Positions 39,728 to 49,340 of a stretch of 64,000 nt of DNA are shown here, piece after piece (positions within the stretch are counted from its first letter, which is position 1; every line of letters starts with the position of its first letter). A model generated the notes under the pieces. That model was given only the letters and a program-made list of their open reading frames with translations, ran no database searches and was not told the DNA's origin. The position numbers were made by a program, and so were the translations under genes. The stretch covers positions 1,550,001 through 1,614,000 of the forward strand of contig NZ_JANADK010000001.1 of the NCBI RefSeq assembly GCF_024199795.1, written 5' to 3'. The stretch comes from Bradyrhizobium sp. CCGB01 (GTDB lineage Bacteria > Pseudomonadota > Alphaproteobacteria > Rhizobiales > Xanthobacteraceae).

Positions 39728-40351
39728 TTAGCTCCCCCTGCGGGACGCGATATAGCGTCCGACCATTTCGTCGATCTTGGCCGCGATGGCGCCGCGTTCC
39801 AGCACCACGCCGCCATCGGCCCATTCGATCCGGCAGTCGCCGGTGATGATTTCGGGCTCGGCCAGGATCACGAGCCGGCCCTCGAAGCCGCTCTGCTTGG
39901 CGAGCCGCTCGATCTTCTCGCGCGCACTGTCGTAGAGCGCGTCGTTGATGCGGACGACGAGATGCGGCGTCGCGACCAGGTGCGAGAAGCAGTCCTTGAC
40001 CAGCGCCATGATCTCGCCCAGCGGTTCGGCGGCGACCAGATCGGCGCACAGCTTGCGCGCCACCGCGACCGCGACGTCGACCGCCTCGGTCTCCATCTTG
40101 GACTCGATGTTGCCGATGCCGGACGCGATGCCCCGGACGGCGATGTTGATCTCTTCCATGGCGAGCGCGACGCGGCGGTCGCTCTCGGCCTTGGCTTCGC
40201 GCTGGCCGGCGGCAAAGCCGTCCTGATAGGCGCGCGCCTCGGCTTCGGCGACCTTCTGGGCGATCTCGGCCGCGGTCGCAGCCTTCTCGCGCGTCGTCCG
40301 CTCCGGCGCCGCGAAGTCGGTGTCGAACAGGAATTTGGCCGGGGCGCCCAT
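39728..40351 (-). CDS. fliH: flagellar assembly protein FliH
   Basis: FliH regulates the export ATPase FliI. The 207-residue protein has the helical Glu/Ala-rich middle (EKAATAAEIAQKVAEAEARA) and the FliH/V-ATPase-E-like C-terminus (HLVVRINDALYDSAREKIER). The family is poorly conserved, so the call depends partly on position between fliG and fliN. ATG 40351 shares one base with the fliG stop (TGATG). A long upstream extension of the same frame lies inside fliG and is not used. Confidence 0.85.
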   Translation of the reverse strand: MGAPAKFLFDTDFAAPERTTREKAATAAEIAQKVAEAEARAYQDGFAAGQREAKAESDRRVALAMEEINIAVRGIASGIGNIESKMETEAVDVAVAVARKLCADLVAAEPLGEIMALVKDCFSHLVATPHLVVRINDALYDSAREKIERLAKQSGFEGRLVILAEPEIITGDCRIEWADGGVVLERGAIAAKIDEMVGRYIASRRGS

Positions 40352-41442
40352 CAATACACCAGCTCGTCGTCGGCGCGGTTCTTGGTCAGCATGATCTCGC
40401 CCTTGGCGGCGAGGTCCTTTGCGAGGTTGACCAGCAGCGCCTGGGCCTCGTCGACGTCGCGCAGGCGCACGGGTCCCATTGCAGCCATGTCGTCCTGGAG
40501 CATCTTGGCCGCGCGCGAGGACATGTTGCCGAAGAAGAAGTTGCGGACGTCCTCGTTGGCGCTCTTGAGCGCGACGCCGAGCTTGTCCTTGTCGACGTTG
40601 CGCATCAGGGTCTGGGCCGAGCCGGAATCCAGCTTCACGAGGTCGTCGAAGGTGAACATCAGCGCCTTGATGCGCTCGGCCGATTCGCGGTTGTCCTCTT
40701 CCAGCGAGGTGATGAAGCGGGTTTCGGTCTGGCGGTCGAAATTGTTGAAGATTTCCGCCATCACCTCGTGGGCGTCGCGGCGGCGGGTCTGCGACAGGTT
40801 GGACATGAATTCGGTGCGCAGCGTCTTTTCCACGCTCTCGATCACCTCCTTCTGCACCGCTTCCATCTTCAGCATGCGGTTGACGACGTCGAGCGCGAGT
40901 TCCTCGGGGAAGATGCCGAGCACGCGCGCGGCGTGTTCCGGCTTCAGCTTCGACAGCACGACCGCGATTGTCTGCGGATATTCGTTCTTGAGATAGTTCG
41001 CGAGCACCTCTTCCTGCACGTTGGAGAGCTTCTCCCACATGTTGCGGCCCGCGGGGCCGCGGATCTCGTCCATGATGCCGTTGACGCGCTCGGGCGCCAG
41101 ATATTGCTGGAGCAGCCGCTCGGTGGCGTCGAAATTGCCCATCAGCGCACCGGAAGCGGACATGCGCGAGACGAATTCGAGCAGCATGTCCTCCACCGTG
41201 TCGACTTCGACGGTGCCGAGCGTCGACATCTCCAGCGAGAGCTGGCGCACCTCGTCGTCGTCGAGCAGCGACCAGATCTTGCCGCCATATTGCTCGCCGA
41301 GCGCCAGCATCAGGATCGCGGCGCGCTTCGGTCCCGCCACCGTTTCGGCCTTGGCGCCCGTGCGGCTGCCGGCGCGCTGGCCGAGCGTGGAGATCACGCT
41401 GGTGATGTCGTTCGAGTTGGCGTTTTGCAAGGAGGCGGCCAT
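40351..41442 (-). CDS. fliG: flagellar motor switch protein FliG
   Basis: FliG transmits torque between stator and rotor. The 363-residue protein has the three FliG domains, with the middle-domain motif [16 protein letters not shown] (EHPQ in enterics) and the charged C-domain [11 protein letters not shown] carrying the torque helix. Length is normal. It lies 32 bases after fliF and overlaps fliH. Confidence 0.97.
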   Translation of the reverse strand: MAASLQNANSNDITSVISTLGQRAGSRTGAKAETVAGPKRAAILMLALGEQYGGKIWSLLDDDEVRQLSLEMSTLGTVEVDTVEDMLLEFVSRMSASGALMGNFDATERLLQQYLAPERVNGIMDEIRGPAGRNMWEKLSNVQEEVLANYLKNEYPQTIAVVLSKLKPEHAARVLGIFPEELALDVVNRMLKMEAVQKEVIESVEKTLRTEFMSNLSQTRRRDAHEVMAEIFNNFDRQTETRFITSLEEDNRESAERIKALMFTFDDLVKLDSGSAQTLMRNVDKDKLGVALKSANEDVRNFFFGNMSSRAAKMLQDDMAAMGPVRLRDVDEAQALLVNLAKDLAAKGEIMLTKNRADDELVY

Positions 41443-41474
41443 GTCAGATCACTTCTTGATTCACTTGGCTAGGA

Positions 41475-43091
41475 TTACTTGGCTGGTTCGGTCAGCCATT
41501 GGCGGATGATGGCGACGGTTTCGTTGGGGTTGCGTTCGGCGAGCTCGCCGACGCGATGAACGGACTGGGCGTGGACCTGGCCCTGAATGGTGGCGACGTC
41601 GATTGCGCTCGCGGCGCCGCCCGGAAGCAGCGGCTGGCCGCTGGCGGCCGGCGCGGCGTCGTCGCTCGCGGCCGGGCCGGTGAGGACGCCGGAGATGGCG
41701 GCGGCGACTTCGTCGGAGGCGAGGATGCGCTTGACCAGCGGGCGGATCACCAGGAACAGCACGACCAGGCCGAGCAGCATCATCACGCCAAGCTCGACGA
41801 AGTACATGACGTCGTCCTTGGTGAACTGGAGCATGCCGAGGAAGCCTGCGGGCTCGCCGATCGGGGCGGTGGAGGGGGCGTCGGCAAAGCGCAGATTGAC
41901 GACCTCGACCTGGTCGCCGCGCTTCTGGTCGAAGCCGATCGCCGAGCGCACCAGCGCGGAGATGCGGTCGAGCTGCTCCTTGGTGCGGTCCTGATAGGCC
42001 AGCTCGCCCTTGTCGTTCTTGGAATAGATGCCGTCGACCAGCACCGCGACCGAGATGCGATTGACCCGGCCGGCCTCGGTCACCTCGGTCTTGGTGGTGC
42101 GGGAGATCTCGTAATTGTTGGTCTCTTCGGTCTTCTTGCTCTGGTCCTTCGCCGCCGGGCCGCTGTTCTGCTGGTTGCCGGGCAGCTCGTTGTTGACCGT
42201 GACCTGGCCGTTGTTGTCGGCGGTCATGCTCTGCTCTTCGCGGGTCTGGCTCGAGCGCAGCACGCGGCCTTCGGGATCGAACTTGTCCGAGGTCTGGGTG
42301 ACCTTGTTGAAGTCGAAATCGGCGGAGAGCTGGACGCGGGCGCGGCCGGAGCCGACCACGGAGGAGACGATGTCCTCGACCTGCTTGCGCATCCGCTTCT
42401 CGAAGGAGATGCGGCGCTCGTCGCCGACCGCCTGCTCCGGATCGGTCGCGGCGCCGTCGGCGAGCAGCTGGCCGGCCTCGTCGACGATCGAGACCCGCTG
42501 CGGCTTCAGCCCGTTGACGGCGGAGGCGACGAGGTGGCGGATGGCGCGGATCTGCTGGGCCTCGAGCGAGCCGCGGACGCGGACCACGATCGAGGCCGAC
42601 GGCTCCGGCGCCTCGCGCGAGAACAGCGGGCGCTCGGGCAGCACGAGGTGGACGCGGGCGGCCTGGATGCGGTCGATGGCGCGGATGGTGCGGGCGAGCT
42701 CGCCCTCGAGCGCGCGGAGGTGGTTGATGTTCTGGACGAAGGAGGTGGTGCCGAGCGCATCCGACTTGTCGAACACCTCATAGCCGACGCCGCCGCCCTT
42801 GGGCAGGCCGCCCTCGGCGAGCTTCATGCGCAGCCGGGTGACCTTGTCCTTGGGCACCATGATGATGCTGCCCTCATTCCGGATCTCGAACTGGATGCCC
42901 TGGCGCTCCAAGTCCTTGATAATGCCGGAAGAATCTTCGACCGAGAGGTCGGTGAACAGCGTCGTCATCTGCGGCGTGGTCACGCGCATGATGACGAACG
43001 CGAAAAAGCCGATGAGCGCGGCGGTGACCGCGATCATCGCCCCGAACCGGGCGGCGCCGATACCCTTTAAGAAGTCCGCAAGACCTTGCAA
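41475..43091 (-). CDS. fliF: flagellar MS-ring protein FliF
   Basis: FliF forms the MS-ring in the inner membrane. The 538-residue protein has an N-terminal membrane helix (about 17-37), the ring-building YscJ-type domain (LPKGGGVGYEVFDKSDALG, ALEGELARTI), a polar loop, a second helix near 440-460 and a C-terminal FliG-binding tail that ends ETVAIIRQWLTEP. It is the first gene of the fliF-fliG-fliH-fliN-flbD operon. Confidence 0.97.
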   Translation of the reverse strand: MQGLADFLKGIGAARFGAMIAVTAALIGFFAFVIMRVTTPQMTTLFTDLSVEDSSGIIKDLERQGIQFEIRNEGSIIMVPKDKVTRLRMKLAEGGLPKGGGVGYEVFDKSDALGTTSFVQNINHLRALEGELARTIRAIDRIQAARVHLVLPERPLFSREAPEPSASIVVRVRGSLEAQQIRAIRHLVASAVNGLKPQRVSIVDEAGQLLADGAATDPEQAVGDERRISFEKRMRKQVEDIVSSVVGSGRARVQLSADFDFNKVTQTSDKFDPEGRVLRSSQTREEQSMTADNNGQVTVNNELPGNQQNSGPAAKDQSKKTEETNNYEISRTTKTEVTEAGRVNRISVAVLVDGIYSKNDKGELAYQDRTKEQLDRISALVRSAIGFDQKRGDQVEVVNLRFADAPSTAPIGEPAGFLGMLQFTKDDVMYFVELGVMMLLGLVVLFLVIRPLVKRILASDEVAAAISGVLTGPAASDDAAPAASGQPLLPGGAASAIDVATIQGQVHAQSVHRVGELAERNPNETVAIIRQWLTEPAK

Positions 43092-43171
43092 GCAACCGCC
43101 CCGACAGCTTCGGCTGCTTTCACTGGAAAGGCCGACTGGGCAATTATTGCCTAGGGGATGGTTTCGATATG

Positions 43172-43187
43172 GTTAACGAAGATTAAG
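43172..43187. promoter_or_regulatory. possible CtrA-like site upstream of fliF
   Basis: GTTAACGAAGATTAAG holds two TTAA half-sites about 85 bases upstream of fliF, but with a 6-base spacer instead of the 7 of the CtrA consensus. CtrA control of fliF is usual in alphaproteobacteria, so the site is worth noting, at low confidence. Confidence 0.3.
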
Positions 43188-43221
43188 AGCTGGGACAAAA
43201 GTCGCGCCAAAAGGAAACATG

Positions 43222-43255
43222 AAAAAAATCGGCCTCGCAGGGCGAGGCCGATTTT
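43222..43255 (-). terminator. rho-independent terminator of sciP
   Basis: On the minus strand a 14-base stem AAAATCGGCCTCGC/GCGAGGCCGATTTT with a 3-base loop runs into seven Ts. It is placed 29 bases after the sciP stop and insulates fliF. Confidence 0.85.
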
Positions 43256-43283
43256 CGTCAAAAGCCGCAGATTTCCGGATCGC

Positions 43284-43559
43284 TTACTGGCGATATTGCT
43301 GGATGCGGGTGGTGCGAAGACCCGCCAGACCGTGCTGGTCGATGGAAAACTGCCAGGAGAGGAATTCGTCGACTGTCAGGGTATAACGGCTGCAGGCCTC
43401 CTCGAGGGAGAGAAGTCCGCCACGCACAGCGGCGACGACTTCGGCCTTACGGCGGATGACCCAGCGTTTGGTGCCGGGTGCGGGCAGATCTGCGATCGTC
43501 AGCGGACTGCCGTCCGGCCCGATGACGTATTTTACCCTCGGGCGATGGGGTTCTGTCAT
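43284..43559 (-). CDS. sciP: SciP, DUF1153 inhibitor of CtrA
   Basis: SciP is a small helix-turn-helix protein that blocks CtrA from recruiting RNA polymerase at its promoters. The 91-residue product has the highly conserved family core: YVIGPDGSPLTIADLP, RWVIRRKAEVVAAVRGGLLS and SLEEACSRYTLTVDEFLSWQ, ending LAGLRTTRIQQYRQ. ATG 43559 (MTEPHRPR) gives the usual length. In Caulobacter it acts on flagellar genes, and here it lies between fliF and flgD. Confidence 0.93.
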   Translation of the reverse strand: MTEPHRPRVKYVIGPDGSPLTIADLPAPGTKRWVIRRKAEVVAAVRGGLLSLEEACSRYTLTVDEFLSWQFSIDQHGLAGLRTTRIQQYRQ

Positions 43560-43782
43560 GGCGTACTCACAAACTCTCAACCACTGAACTCACGCCGTAA
43601 CCCTACGCGTGCGGGCTTAAAAATCCGCTAAGCCTAAGGCATCAATACAATTCTCGTTGACAATGACGGGAACGCGACCGTCCCGGGGGGTTGGACACCA
43701 TGATCCGAGCCGGCCGGGCGGGGTCTTCGTAAATACTTTACTAACAAACGGGGCTTGCGCGCGGTATCGCAAGGCCCTCAGT

Positions 43783-43927
43783 GTCGTCCCGGCGAAAGCC
43801 GGGACCCATACCGCGTGGATCTATCGATGAGACACGGGTCGCAGTACCAAGAATGAATTCCTAACCACGAGTCTTCGCCAAATTTCTCCCTGTGGTTATG
43901 GGTCCCCGCGTTCGCGGGGACGACACC
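43783..43927. repeat. extragenic palindromic repeat
   Basis: GTCGTCCCGGCGAAAGCCGGG and its partner TCCCCGCGTTCGCGGGGACGAC, each with its own inner hairpin, face each other in the 386-base gap between sciP and flgD. It is a frequent Bradyrhizobium intergenic element; nothing else is seen in the gap. Confidence 0.8.
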
Positions 43928-43945
43928 GAATTTGTGGCGGCGCCT

Positions 43946-44653
43946 CTAATTGCTGCTGGTGGCGATGATGCTCTTGACCTGGCTGAGGGTGTAGCTGGCG
44001 CCGTCGATGGTGAGCAGCGGCGGCGACTGGGTCAAATCGACCGACGACACCACGCCCTGCACCTGCGCGGCGATGCCGACATTGTTGTTCGCGACGTCCT
44101 TGCCCGTGGCCGAGATCGTGTACTTGCCGTCGGGCCATTGCGTGCCGTCATTGCCCATGCCGTTCCAGGTGAAGGGGATGTCGGTGCCGGCCGCGGCGGT
44201 ATATTTGCCGGTGAACACGGTCTGGCCGGCGGAATTGGCGACGGTGATGTCGACGGTGGAGTCGCTGGGCACGTTGAGATGCCAGGTCGCCGACGATTTC
44301 GTCATGGTGGCGGTCGAGCCGTCGACGAGCGCGGTCTTGCCGACGAAGCCCAGCGCCTGGGTTGCCTGCGTGGTCTGCTGCAGGGTGACGAGTTGGGACA
44401 GCGAGTCGTTGGTCTTGAGCTGCTGCTCGACGCCTGCGAACTGCACCAGCTGCTGGGTGAACTGGTTGGTGTCGAGCGGATCGAGCGGGTTCTGGTTCTG
44501 CAGCTGCGTCGTCAGCAGCGTCAGGAATGTCTGGAAGTTGCCGGCGAGGGTCGATCCCGTGGTCGAGCTCAGCGAGTTCGACGAAGAGGATTTCGGGAGG
44601 TCGGTCGTCCCGGAGACGGGGGTAGGCGCGGTGGCGGCATTCGTGGTGGTCAT
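43946..44653 (-). CDS. flgD: flagellar hook capping protein FlgD
   Basis: FlgD is the scaffold cap for hook growth. The 235-residue protein has the conserved N-terminal export and assembly region FLTLLTTQLQNQNPLDPLDT and QFAGVEQQLKTNDSLSQL, then the Fn3/Tudor-like C-domain with GWDGxxxxG-like FTWNGMGNDGTQWPDGKYT. ATG 44653 is 13 bases after the fliK stop; the frame runs upstream into fliK but that part is not used. Confidence 0.95.
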   Translation of the reverse strand: MTTTNAATAPTPVSGTTDLPKSSSSNSLSSTTGSTLAGNFQTFLTLLTTQLQNQNPLDPLDTNQFTQQLVQFAGVEQQLKTNDSLSQLVTLQQTTQATQALGFVGKTALVDGSTATMTKSSATWHLNVPSDSTVDITVANSAGQTVFTGKYTAAAGTDIPFTWNGMGNDGTQWPDGKYTISATGKDVANNNVGIAAQVQGVVSSVDLTQSPPLLTIDGASYTLSQVKSIIATSSN

Positions 44654-44666
44654 GTTCGAATACTCC

Positions 44667-46298
44667 TCACACTCTGATGTCGACGCCGCTGCTCGCTCCG
44701 AGCATGCGGCCGTAGCCGCGCCCGACGGGCGCGGCGGCAACGGTGTCGTCCTCGCTGATGATCAGCCGGCGGGGATTGCCGCCATTGTCGTTGTTCTGGC
44801 CGGACTGCTGGCCCGATGAATTCTGGTCGCGCAGGCTGAAGGACAGCCCGTTGCTGCCGGTCTTGAAGCCGGCATCGTCGAGCGCGCGCTGCAATTGCGG
44901 CGCGTCCTGCCGCAGCATCTGCAGCGTCTCCGGCTTCTCGACGGTGAGATGCGAGGTGACCTGGCCGTTGCGGTCGACATTGATGCGGACGTCGATGCGG
45001 CCGAGATCGATCGGATCGAGGCTGATGTCGAAGCGCGTCTTGCCCGCGCGCGCGGCGGCGGCAATCTCGATCGGCACGCCGCTGATCGGCACGGCGGTCG
45101 AATTCGCCGCGGTCGCGGTCAACGTCGCGGTCGATGCGGTCGCGGCCGATGTCGCATTGGTCAGCGGCGCCTGGATCGTGGAGGCGGCCTGCGCGCTGGT
45201 GTCGGTTGGCGTTGCAACGGCCTGCGTGCCCGCATGCGCGTGCGTATTTGCCGTTGCCGGTGTCGCATCGGCGCTGCGATCGGCGGCGCCGGCCTTCGCA
45301 TCGGTGGTGCCGGTGTCTTCTTGCGGCTTGGCGGCCTGCGGATGCGCGGCGTTGGCGGTCGCCGGAGTTTGCGCGGCGTTCGTCTTGCCCGCGTCCTGGC
45401 CGATATTGGAGACGTCGGTTTGTTGTTGCGCGGTGGCGACGGCCTTGAACGAGGTCTTTGGCGTGCCCTGGTCCACGGCGGCGATCAACCCGCCATTGGT
45501 CTTGGCATCGGTCTTGGCATCGGTCGCGGTCGGATCGGTCGTGCCGGCGGCGGCATCGCCCAGCGTTCCCGTCGTGTCGGCATCGACCTTGGCGCCGGCG
45601 GTCTTGGCGCTCTTGTCGCTCGCCGTGGCGGTGTCGGTCTTGCCGCCTGCGATCTGCGCGGCGGTGGAGGCGCTGGCCGCGAGGCCGGCAGCCGCGATCG
45701 TCAGCGGCGAGGCGGCGGCATCGCTGGCCTGGCTCGCCGCCGCGTTCGGATCGACGGGCACGCTGGGGGCGGCAGCGACAATGCTGGGATCGGGAACGGC
45801 GGTCTGCGTCGGGTCGACTTGCGCGGTCGCGGTGACGGCGGCAGCAAGCCCGTCGGTGCCGTCGCTCTTGTCGCCCTTGGTCTCGTCGGATTTGTCAGCG
45901 GATTTGGCGTCGGACGTCTCGGACTTGTCCTTGGTCTTGTTCTTGGCGGGCTTGGCCGGATCGCCCGCCTCGCTCGCGGCGGGGGCCGGCGTATCGGTGT
46001 CGTCGCTGGCCTTGCTCTGCGAGGACTGGTCCGTGGACGACGTATCGCGCGGGCTCTTGTCCGAGGCGGATGACGACGCGGACGAGGAATCGGTCCGGCG
46101 CGGCGGGGTGTCCTGCGAATTGTTGCTGATCGCCTGGGTGTTGCTGTCGACCAGCGAGCCGAAGGAATCGTTGGCGGAGGTGTCCCTGGAGCCCTGCGAG
46201 CGGGCAGGCTTTTGCTGCGCGCTCTGGACTTGCACGCTGGCTGCTACATCTGACGTCCGACCGACCACGGAAAACCCCTTGGAAACATCTTCGGCCAA
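44667..46298 (-). CDS. fliK: flagellar hook-length control protein FliK
   Basis: FliK measures hook length and switches export to filament proteins. The 543-residue protein has a long, low-complexity Ala/Asp/Ser/Lys/Thr-rich N-terminus (roughly 30-390), typical of FliK rulers, and the conserved Flg_hook C-domain: FDISLDPIDLGRIDVRINVD and LTVEKPETLQMLRQDAPQL. It is coupled to flgD. Start ATG 46298 (MAEDVSKGFS). Confidence 0.88.
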   Translation of the reverse strand: MAEDVSKGFSVVGRTSDVAASVQVQSAQQKPARSQGSRDTSANDSFGSLVDSNTQAISNNSQDTPPRRTDSSSASSSASDKSPRDTSSTDQSSQSKASDDTDTPAPAASEAGDPAKPAKNKTKDKSETSDAKSADKSDETKGDKSDGTDGLAAAVTATAQVDPTQTAVPDPSIVAAAPSVPVDPNAAASQASDAAASPLTIAAAGLAASASTAAQIAGGKTDTATASDKSAKTAGAKVDADTTGTLGDAAAGTTDPTATDAKTDAKTNGGLIAAVDQGTPKTSFKAVATAQQQTDVSNIGQDAGKTNAAQTPATANAAHPQAAKPQEDTGTTDAKAGAADRSADATPATANTHAHAGTQAVATPTDTSAQAASTIQAPLTNATSAATASTATLTATAANSTAVPISGVPIEIAAAARAGKTRFDISLDPIDLGRIDVRINVDRNGQVTSHLTVEKPETLQMLRQDAPQLQRALDDAGFKTGSNGLSFSLRDQNSSGQQSGQNNDNGGNPRRLIISEDDTVAAAPVGRGYGRMLGASSGVDIRV

Positions 46299-46628
46299 GA
46301 GGTAGCAAGGAGCGGGCCAGCCCTAGAGCGAGCAGTTTTATCAAGTAAAATCAGTGACTTGATGCATTGTCCCCGCGGCCGCACGGCCCTCCGCGGCCCC
46401 GCCATTTCTGCCTCCCCGGCAAGAATTGCCCTAAGCTGGCTGCCCGCGTGATTGCTTCACCGGAATGCCGCCTATATTAAAGACGTTACTCTCAGCCGCT
46501 TTCGACCGGGCAGTCGTGCCCCCCGGGGGAACCAAGTTCCCGGGGATCGCCGATGTCCCCGCGAGGAAGCCCAGGAACAGCTCAAGCAGCGCGGATCGCC
46601 GCACGCCGCCGTCACAACCTTAAGGCCC
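46299..46628. other. divergent intergenic region fliK / mnmA
   Basis: Must carry promoters for fliK and mnmA. A small GGGAAC/GTTCCC hairpin lies near 46527-46541. The mnmA frame is open upstream to 46452, but that leader is not MnmA-like. No other element is seen. Confidence 0.5.
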
Positions 46629-47810
46629 ATGCTCAACAGTCTGGATCTCGAAGGCCGTCCTGAGGACACCAGGGTCGTCGTTGCCATGTCGGGCGGCGTC
46701 GACTCCTCGACGACGGCTGCGCTGCTCAAGGCCGAGGGCTACGACGTCGTCGGCATCACGCTCCAGCTCTACGATCATGGCGCGGCGACCCATCGCAAGG
46801 GCGCCTGCTGCGCCGGCCAGGACATTCACGACGCCCGCGACGTCGCGGCGAAGCTCGGCATTCCCCATTACGTGCTCGACTACGAGGACCGCTTTCGCGA
46901 GTCCGTCATCGACAATTTCGCCGACTCTTACGCGCTCGGCGAGACGCCGGTGCCGTGCATCGAGTGCAATCGCTCCGTCAAGTTCCGCGATCTCCTCAAG
47001 ACCGCGCGAGAGCTCGGCGCGCAGGCGCTCGCCACCGGCCATTACGTCGCCTCGCGCCGCAGCGTTGACGGCTCGCGCGCGCTGGTGTGCGCTGCCGACA
47101 GCGACCGCGACCAGAGCTACTTCCTGTTCGCGACCACGCAGGAACAGCTCGACTTCCTGCGTTTTCCGCTCGGTGACATGACCAAGCCCGAGACGCGCGA
47201 GCTCGCGCGCCGCTTCGGCCTTGCGGTCGCCGACAAGCACGACAGCCAGGACATCTGCTTCGTGCCGACCGGCCGCTACACCGACATCATCACCCGCCTG
47301 CGTCCGAACGCGATGGACCCCGGCGACATCGTCGATCTCGACGGCCACGTGCTCGGGCAACACAACGGCATCGCCAATTTCACTGTCGGCCAGCGCCGTG
47401 GCCTCGGCATTGCAGCCAGCGCGCCGCTGTTCGTGGTGCGGCTGGAGGCCGCTAATCGCCGCGTCGTCGTCGGCCCGCGCGATGCGCTGAAGATGCACCG
47501 CATCGTGCTGCGTGACGTCAACTGGATCGGCGGCGGCGACATCGACCGCGCCATCGGAAGCGGCCTCGAGATGTTCGTGCGCGTGCGCTCGACCCGCAGC
47601 CCGCAGCCGGCGTGGCTGCGCGGCGGCAACGGCCATTATGAAGTCGAGCTCGTCGCCGGCGAGGAGGGCGTCTCGCCCGGACAGGCTTGTGTGTTCTACG
47701 ACGCGCCCTCGGGGCAGGCGCGCGTGCTCGGCGGCGGCTTCATCCAAAGCGCTGCCGCGAAGGCGGCGACGAGCACGGTGAGGCCGCTGGTGGAAGCGGT
47801 GCGCGGCTAA
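46629..47810 (+). CDS. mnmA: tRNA-specific 2-thiouridylase MnmA
   Basis: MnmA puts sulfur on U34 of tRNA-Lys, -Glu and -Gln. The 393-residue protein has the PP-loop AMSGGVDSS, the two catalytic cysteines in [10 protein letters not shown] and [10 protein letters not shown], and the typical [13 protein letters not shown]-terminal barrel start. ATG 46629 has TTAAGG before it and gives the family length. The methyltransferase gene begins 22 bases after its stop and may be cotranscribed. Confidence 0.96.
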   Translation: MLNSLDLEGRPEDTRVVVAMSGGVDSSTTAALLKAEGYDVVGITLQLYDHGAATHRKGACCAGQDIHDARDVAAKLGIPHYVLDYEDRFRESVIDNFADSYALGETPVPCIECNRSVKFRDLLKTARELGAQALATGHYVASRRSVDGSRALVCAADSDRDQSYFLFATTQEQLDFLRFPLGDMTKPETRELARRFGLAVADKHDSQDICFVPTGRYTDIITRLRPNAMDPGDIVDLDGHVLGQHNGIANFTVGQRRGLGIAASAPLFVVRLEAANRRVVVGPRDALKMHRIVLRDVNWIGGGDIDRAIGSGLEMFVRVRSTRSPQPAWLRGGNGHYEVELVAGEEGVSPGQACVFYDAPSGQARVLGGGFIQSAAAKAATSTVRPLVEAVRG

Positions 47811-47832
47811 GAAAATAAGCTGGGGCAGGGGC

Positions 47833-48471
47833 ATGGCAGCAGACATCTCGCGGGCCGGGGTCGAGAAGGCCTATGGCCGCTGGGCGCCGGTCTACGATCT
47901 CGTGTTCGGCAAGGTGTTCGACGCCGGCCGGCAGTCGACCATTCTGGAGGCCGACCGCATCGGCGGCCGCATCCTCGACGTCGGCGTCGGCACCGGGCTT
48001 TCGCTCTCTGATTATTCGCGCACCACAAAGATCTGCGGCGTCGACATTTCCGAGCCGATGCTGCGCAAGGCGCAGGCGCGCGTGCGCGCGCTGCGGCTGT
48101 CGAACGTCGAAGTGCTCTCGGTGATGGACGCGAAGAACCTCGCCTTCCCGGAAAATTTCTTCGACGCGGTGGTCGCGCAATACGTCATCACCGCGGTGCC
48201 CGATCCCGAAGGCACGCTCGACGAGTTCGTGCGCGTGCTCAAGCACGGCGGCGAGCTGATCCTCGTCAACCATATCGGCGCGGAGAGCGGCCCGCGAAAA
48301 CTGTTCGAGCTCGCCTTCGCCCCCGTCGCCCGCCGCCTCGGCTGGCGCCCGGAATTCCCGTGGGACCGCCTCGTCAACTGGGCCGCCAAGCACGGCGGTG
48401 TCACGCTCGCCGAGCGGCGCCCCATGCCGCCGATGGGGCATTTTTCGCTGATCCGCTACATCAAATCGTGA
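47833..48471 (+). CDS. pmtA: SAM methyltransferase, phospholipid N-methyltransferase (PmtA)-like
   Basis: The 212-residue class I methyltransferase has motif I ILDVGVGTGLSLS and motif post-I GVDISEPMLRKAQAR, with the family's C-terminus RRLGWRPEFPWDRLVNWAA. This matches the PmtA type that methylates phosphatidylethanolamine toward phosphatidylcholine at the inner membrane, which Bradyrhizobium makes. A related methyltransferase cannot be excluded by sequence alone. Confidence 0.65.
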   Translation: MAADISRAGVEKAYGRWAPVYDLVFGKVFDAGRQSTILEADRIGGRILDVGVGTGLSLSDYSRTTKICGVDISEPMLRKAQARVRALRLSNVEVLSVMDAKNLAFPENFFDAVVAQYVITAVPDPEGTLDEFVRVLKHGGELILVNHIGAESGPRKLFELAFAPVARRLGWRPEFPWDRLVNWAAKHGGVTLAERRPMPPMGHFSLIRYIKS

Positions 48472-48642
48472 TCGCGATTCGCCGGGACCGCGCCACCAGC
48501 GGCGCGCTGTCGCCGCGAAACCAGACCGCATGCTGAGGAGCCAGCGAAAGCAGGCGTCTCGAAGGATCGGCCGCGGGGAAACCGCCAGCGTCAATTCGTC
48601 GTGCGGCCGGAACCTCCGCATGGGCGCAGACGTTTTCCCCTC

Positions 48643-49005
48643 ATGCGCACGACATCAAACATCGTTCTTGCGGGCCTCCTGATTGCCGCCTCCGGAGCTG
48701 CGATCGCGCAGGCCCCGCCCGCCCCAGCCACGCCGCCGCAAGCGACCGCGCCGCCATCCCCGCAACACGCCGCCAACTGCATGCCGCAGGACCGCCCGAA
48801 CCGCGCCACCGCGCCCGACGGCACCACCACCGGCCAGTCCCGGGAACCGCTCGGCGACAAGCTGGCCAAATCCGACGGCGTGCTCTGCCCGCCCTCCGGC
48901 GTCGACCCCGAGATGCACGCCCCGGCGCCGAGCACGGATGGCGCCATGCCCGTCATCCCGCCCCCCGGCAGCCCCGGCGGCGATCAGACGGTCAAGCCGA
49001 AATAG
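48643..49005 (+). CDS. small secreted Pro-rich hypothetical protein
   Basis: A 120-residue product with a signal peptide (residues 1-22, cut after AIAQ) and a Pro/Ala-rich mature part with two cysteines. No domain recognised. The ATG at 48643 (MRTTSNIVLAG) is preferred to a start 14 codons upstream. Probably periplasmic. Confidence 0.65.
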   Translation: MRTTSNIVLAGLLIAASGAAIAQAPPAPATPPQATAPPSPQHAANCMPQDRPNRATAPDGTTTGQSREPLGDKLAKSDGVLCPPSGVDPEMHAPAPSTDGAMPVIPPPGSPGGDQTVKPK

Positions 49006-49010
49006 GCCGA

Positions 49011-49098
49011 TTCTTCCTTCGCCTCGCCCCGCGCGGGGAGAGGCCGGAATCCGCGCAAAAGCGCGGATTCCGGGTGAGGGGGACTCTCCACGAGTCCG
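49011..49098. repeat. extragenic palindromic repeat, same family as 10353-10502
   Basis: The unit TTCCTTCGCCTCGCCCCGC, then GGGGAGAGGCCGGAATCC, then GGGTGAGGGGGACTCTCC matches the first arm of the repeat at 10,353-10,502. It lies between the secreted gene and the tRNA. Confidence 0.8.
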
Positions 49099-49263
49099 GT
49101 GTGGGGAAACCGGACGAATCCGGCGCCAAAACTGGCCGCTTTTCCACCCTTCAGCGCCTCGTCCCGCCATTGCTTTAGCAAACGCGGATTGACTTCCCGC
49201 CGCCCCCTTCCTTATATGCCGCGCGTTCGCGAAATCGGCCTTATTCGGCCCTCGCGACCCTGT

Positions 49264-49340
49264 GGCGGGGTAGCTCAGCTGGTTAGAGCACGGGAATCAT
49301 AATCCTGGGGTCGGGGGTTCGAGTCCCTCTCCCGCTACCA
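49264..49340 (+). tRNA. tRNA-Met (CAU)
   Basis: The 77 bases fold as a full tRNA: acceptor GGCGGGG / TCCCGCT, D-arm GCTC-AGCTGGTTA-GAGC, anticodon stem CGGGA / TCCTG with loop ATCATAA (anticodon CAT), T-arm GGGGG-TTCGAGT-CCCTC, and an encoded CCA. The acceptor differs from the usual tRNA-Ile2 (CAU), so elongator Met is the likely identity. Its 3' part is the presumed attachment site of the neighbouring recombinase. Confidence 0.95.

Noticed and set aside
41499..43070. Plus-strand ORF of 523 codons opposite fliF
   Set aside because: Antisense shadow of fliF; its Asp/Gly/Ala/Val/Leu-rich composition is typical of a high-GC mirror frame.
43092..43210. Sigma-54 promoter upstream of fliF (GGCAATAATTGC)
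   Set aside because: The GG to GC spacing is two bases too short for the -24/-12 consensus.
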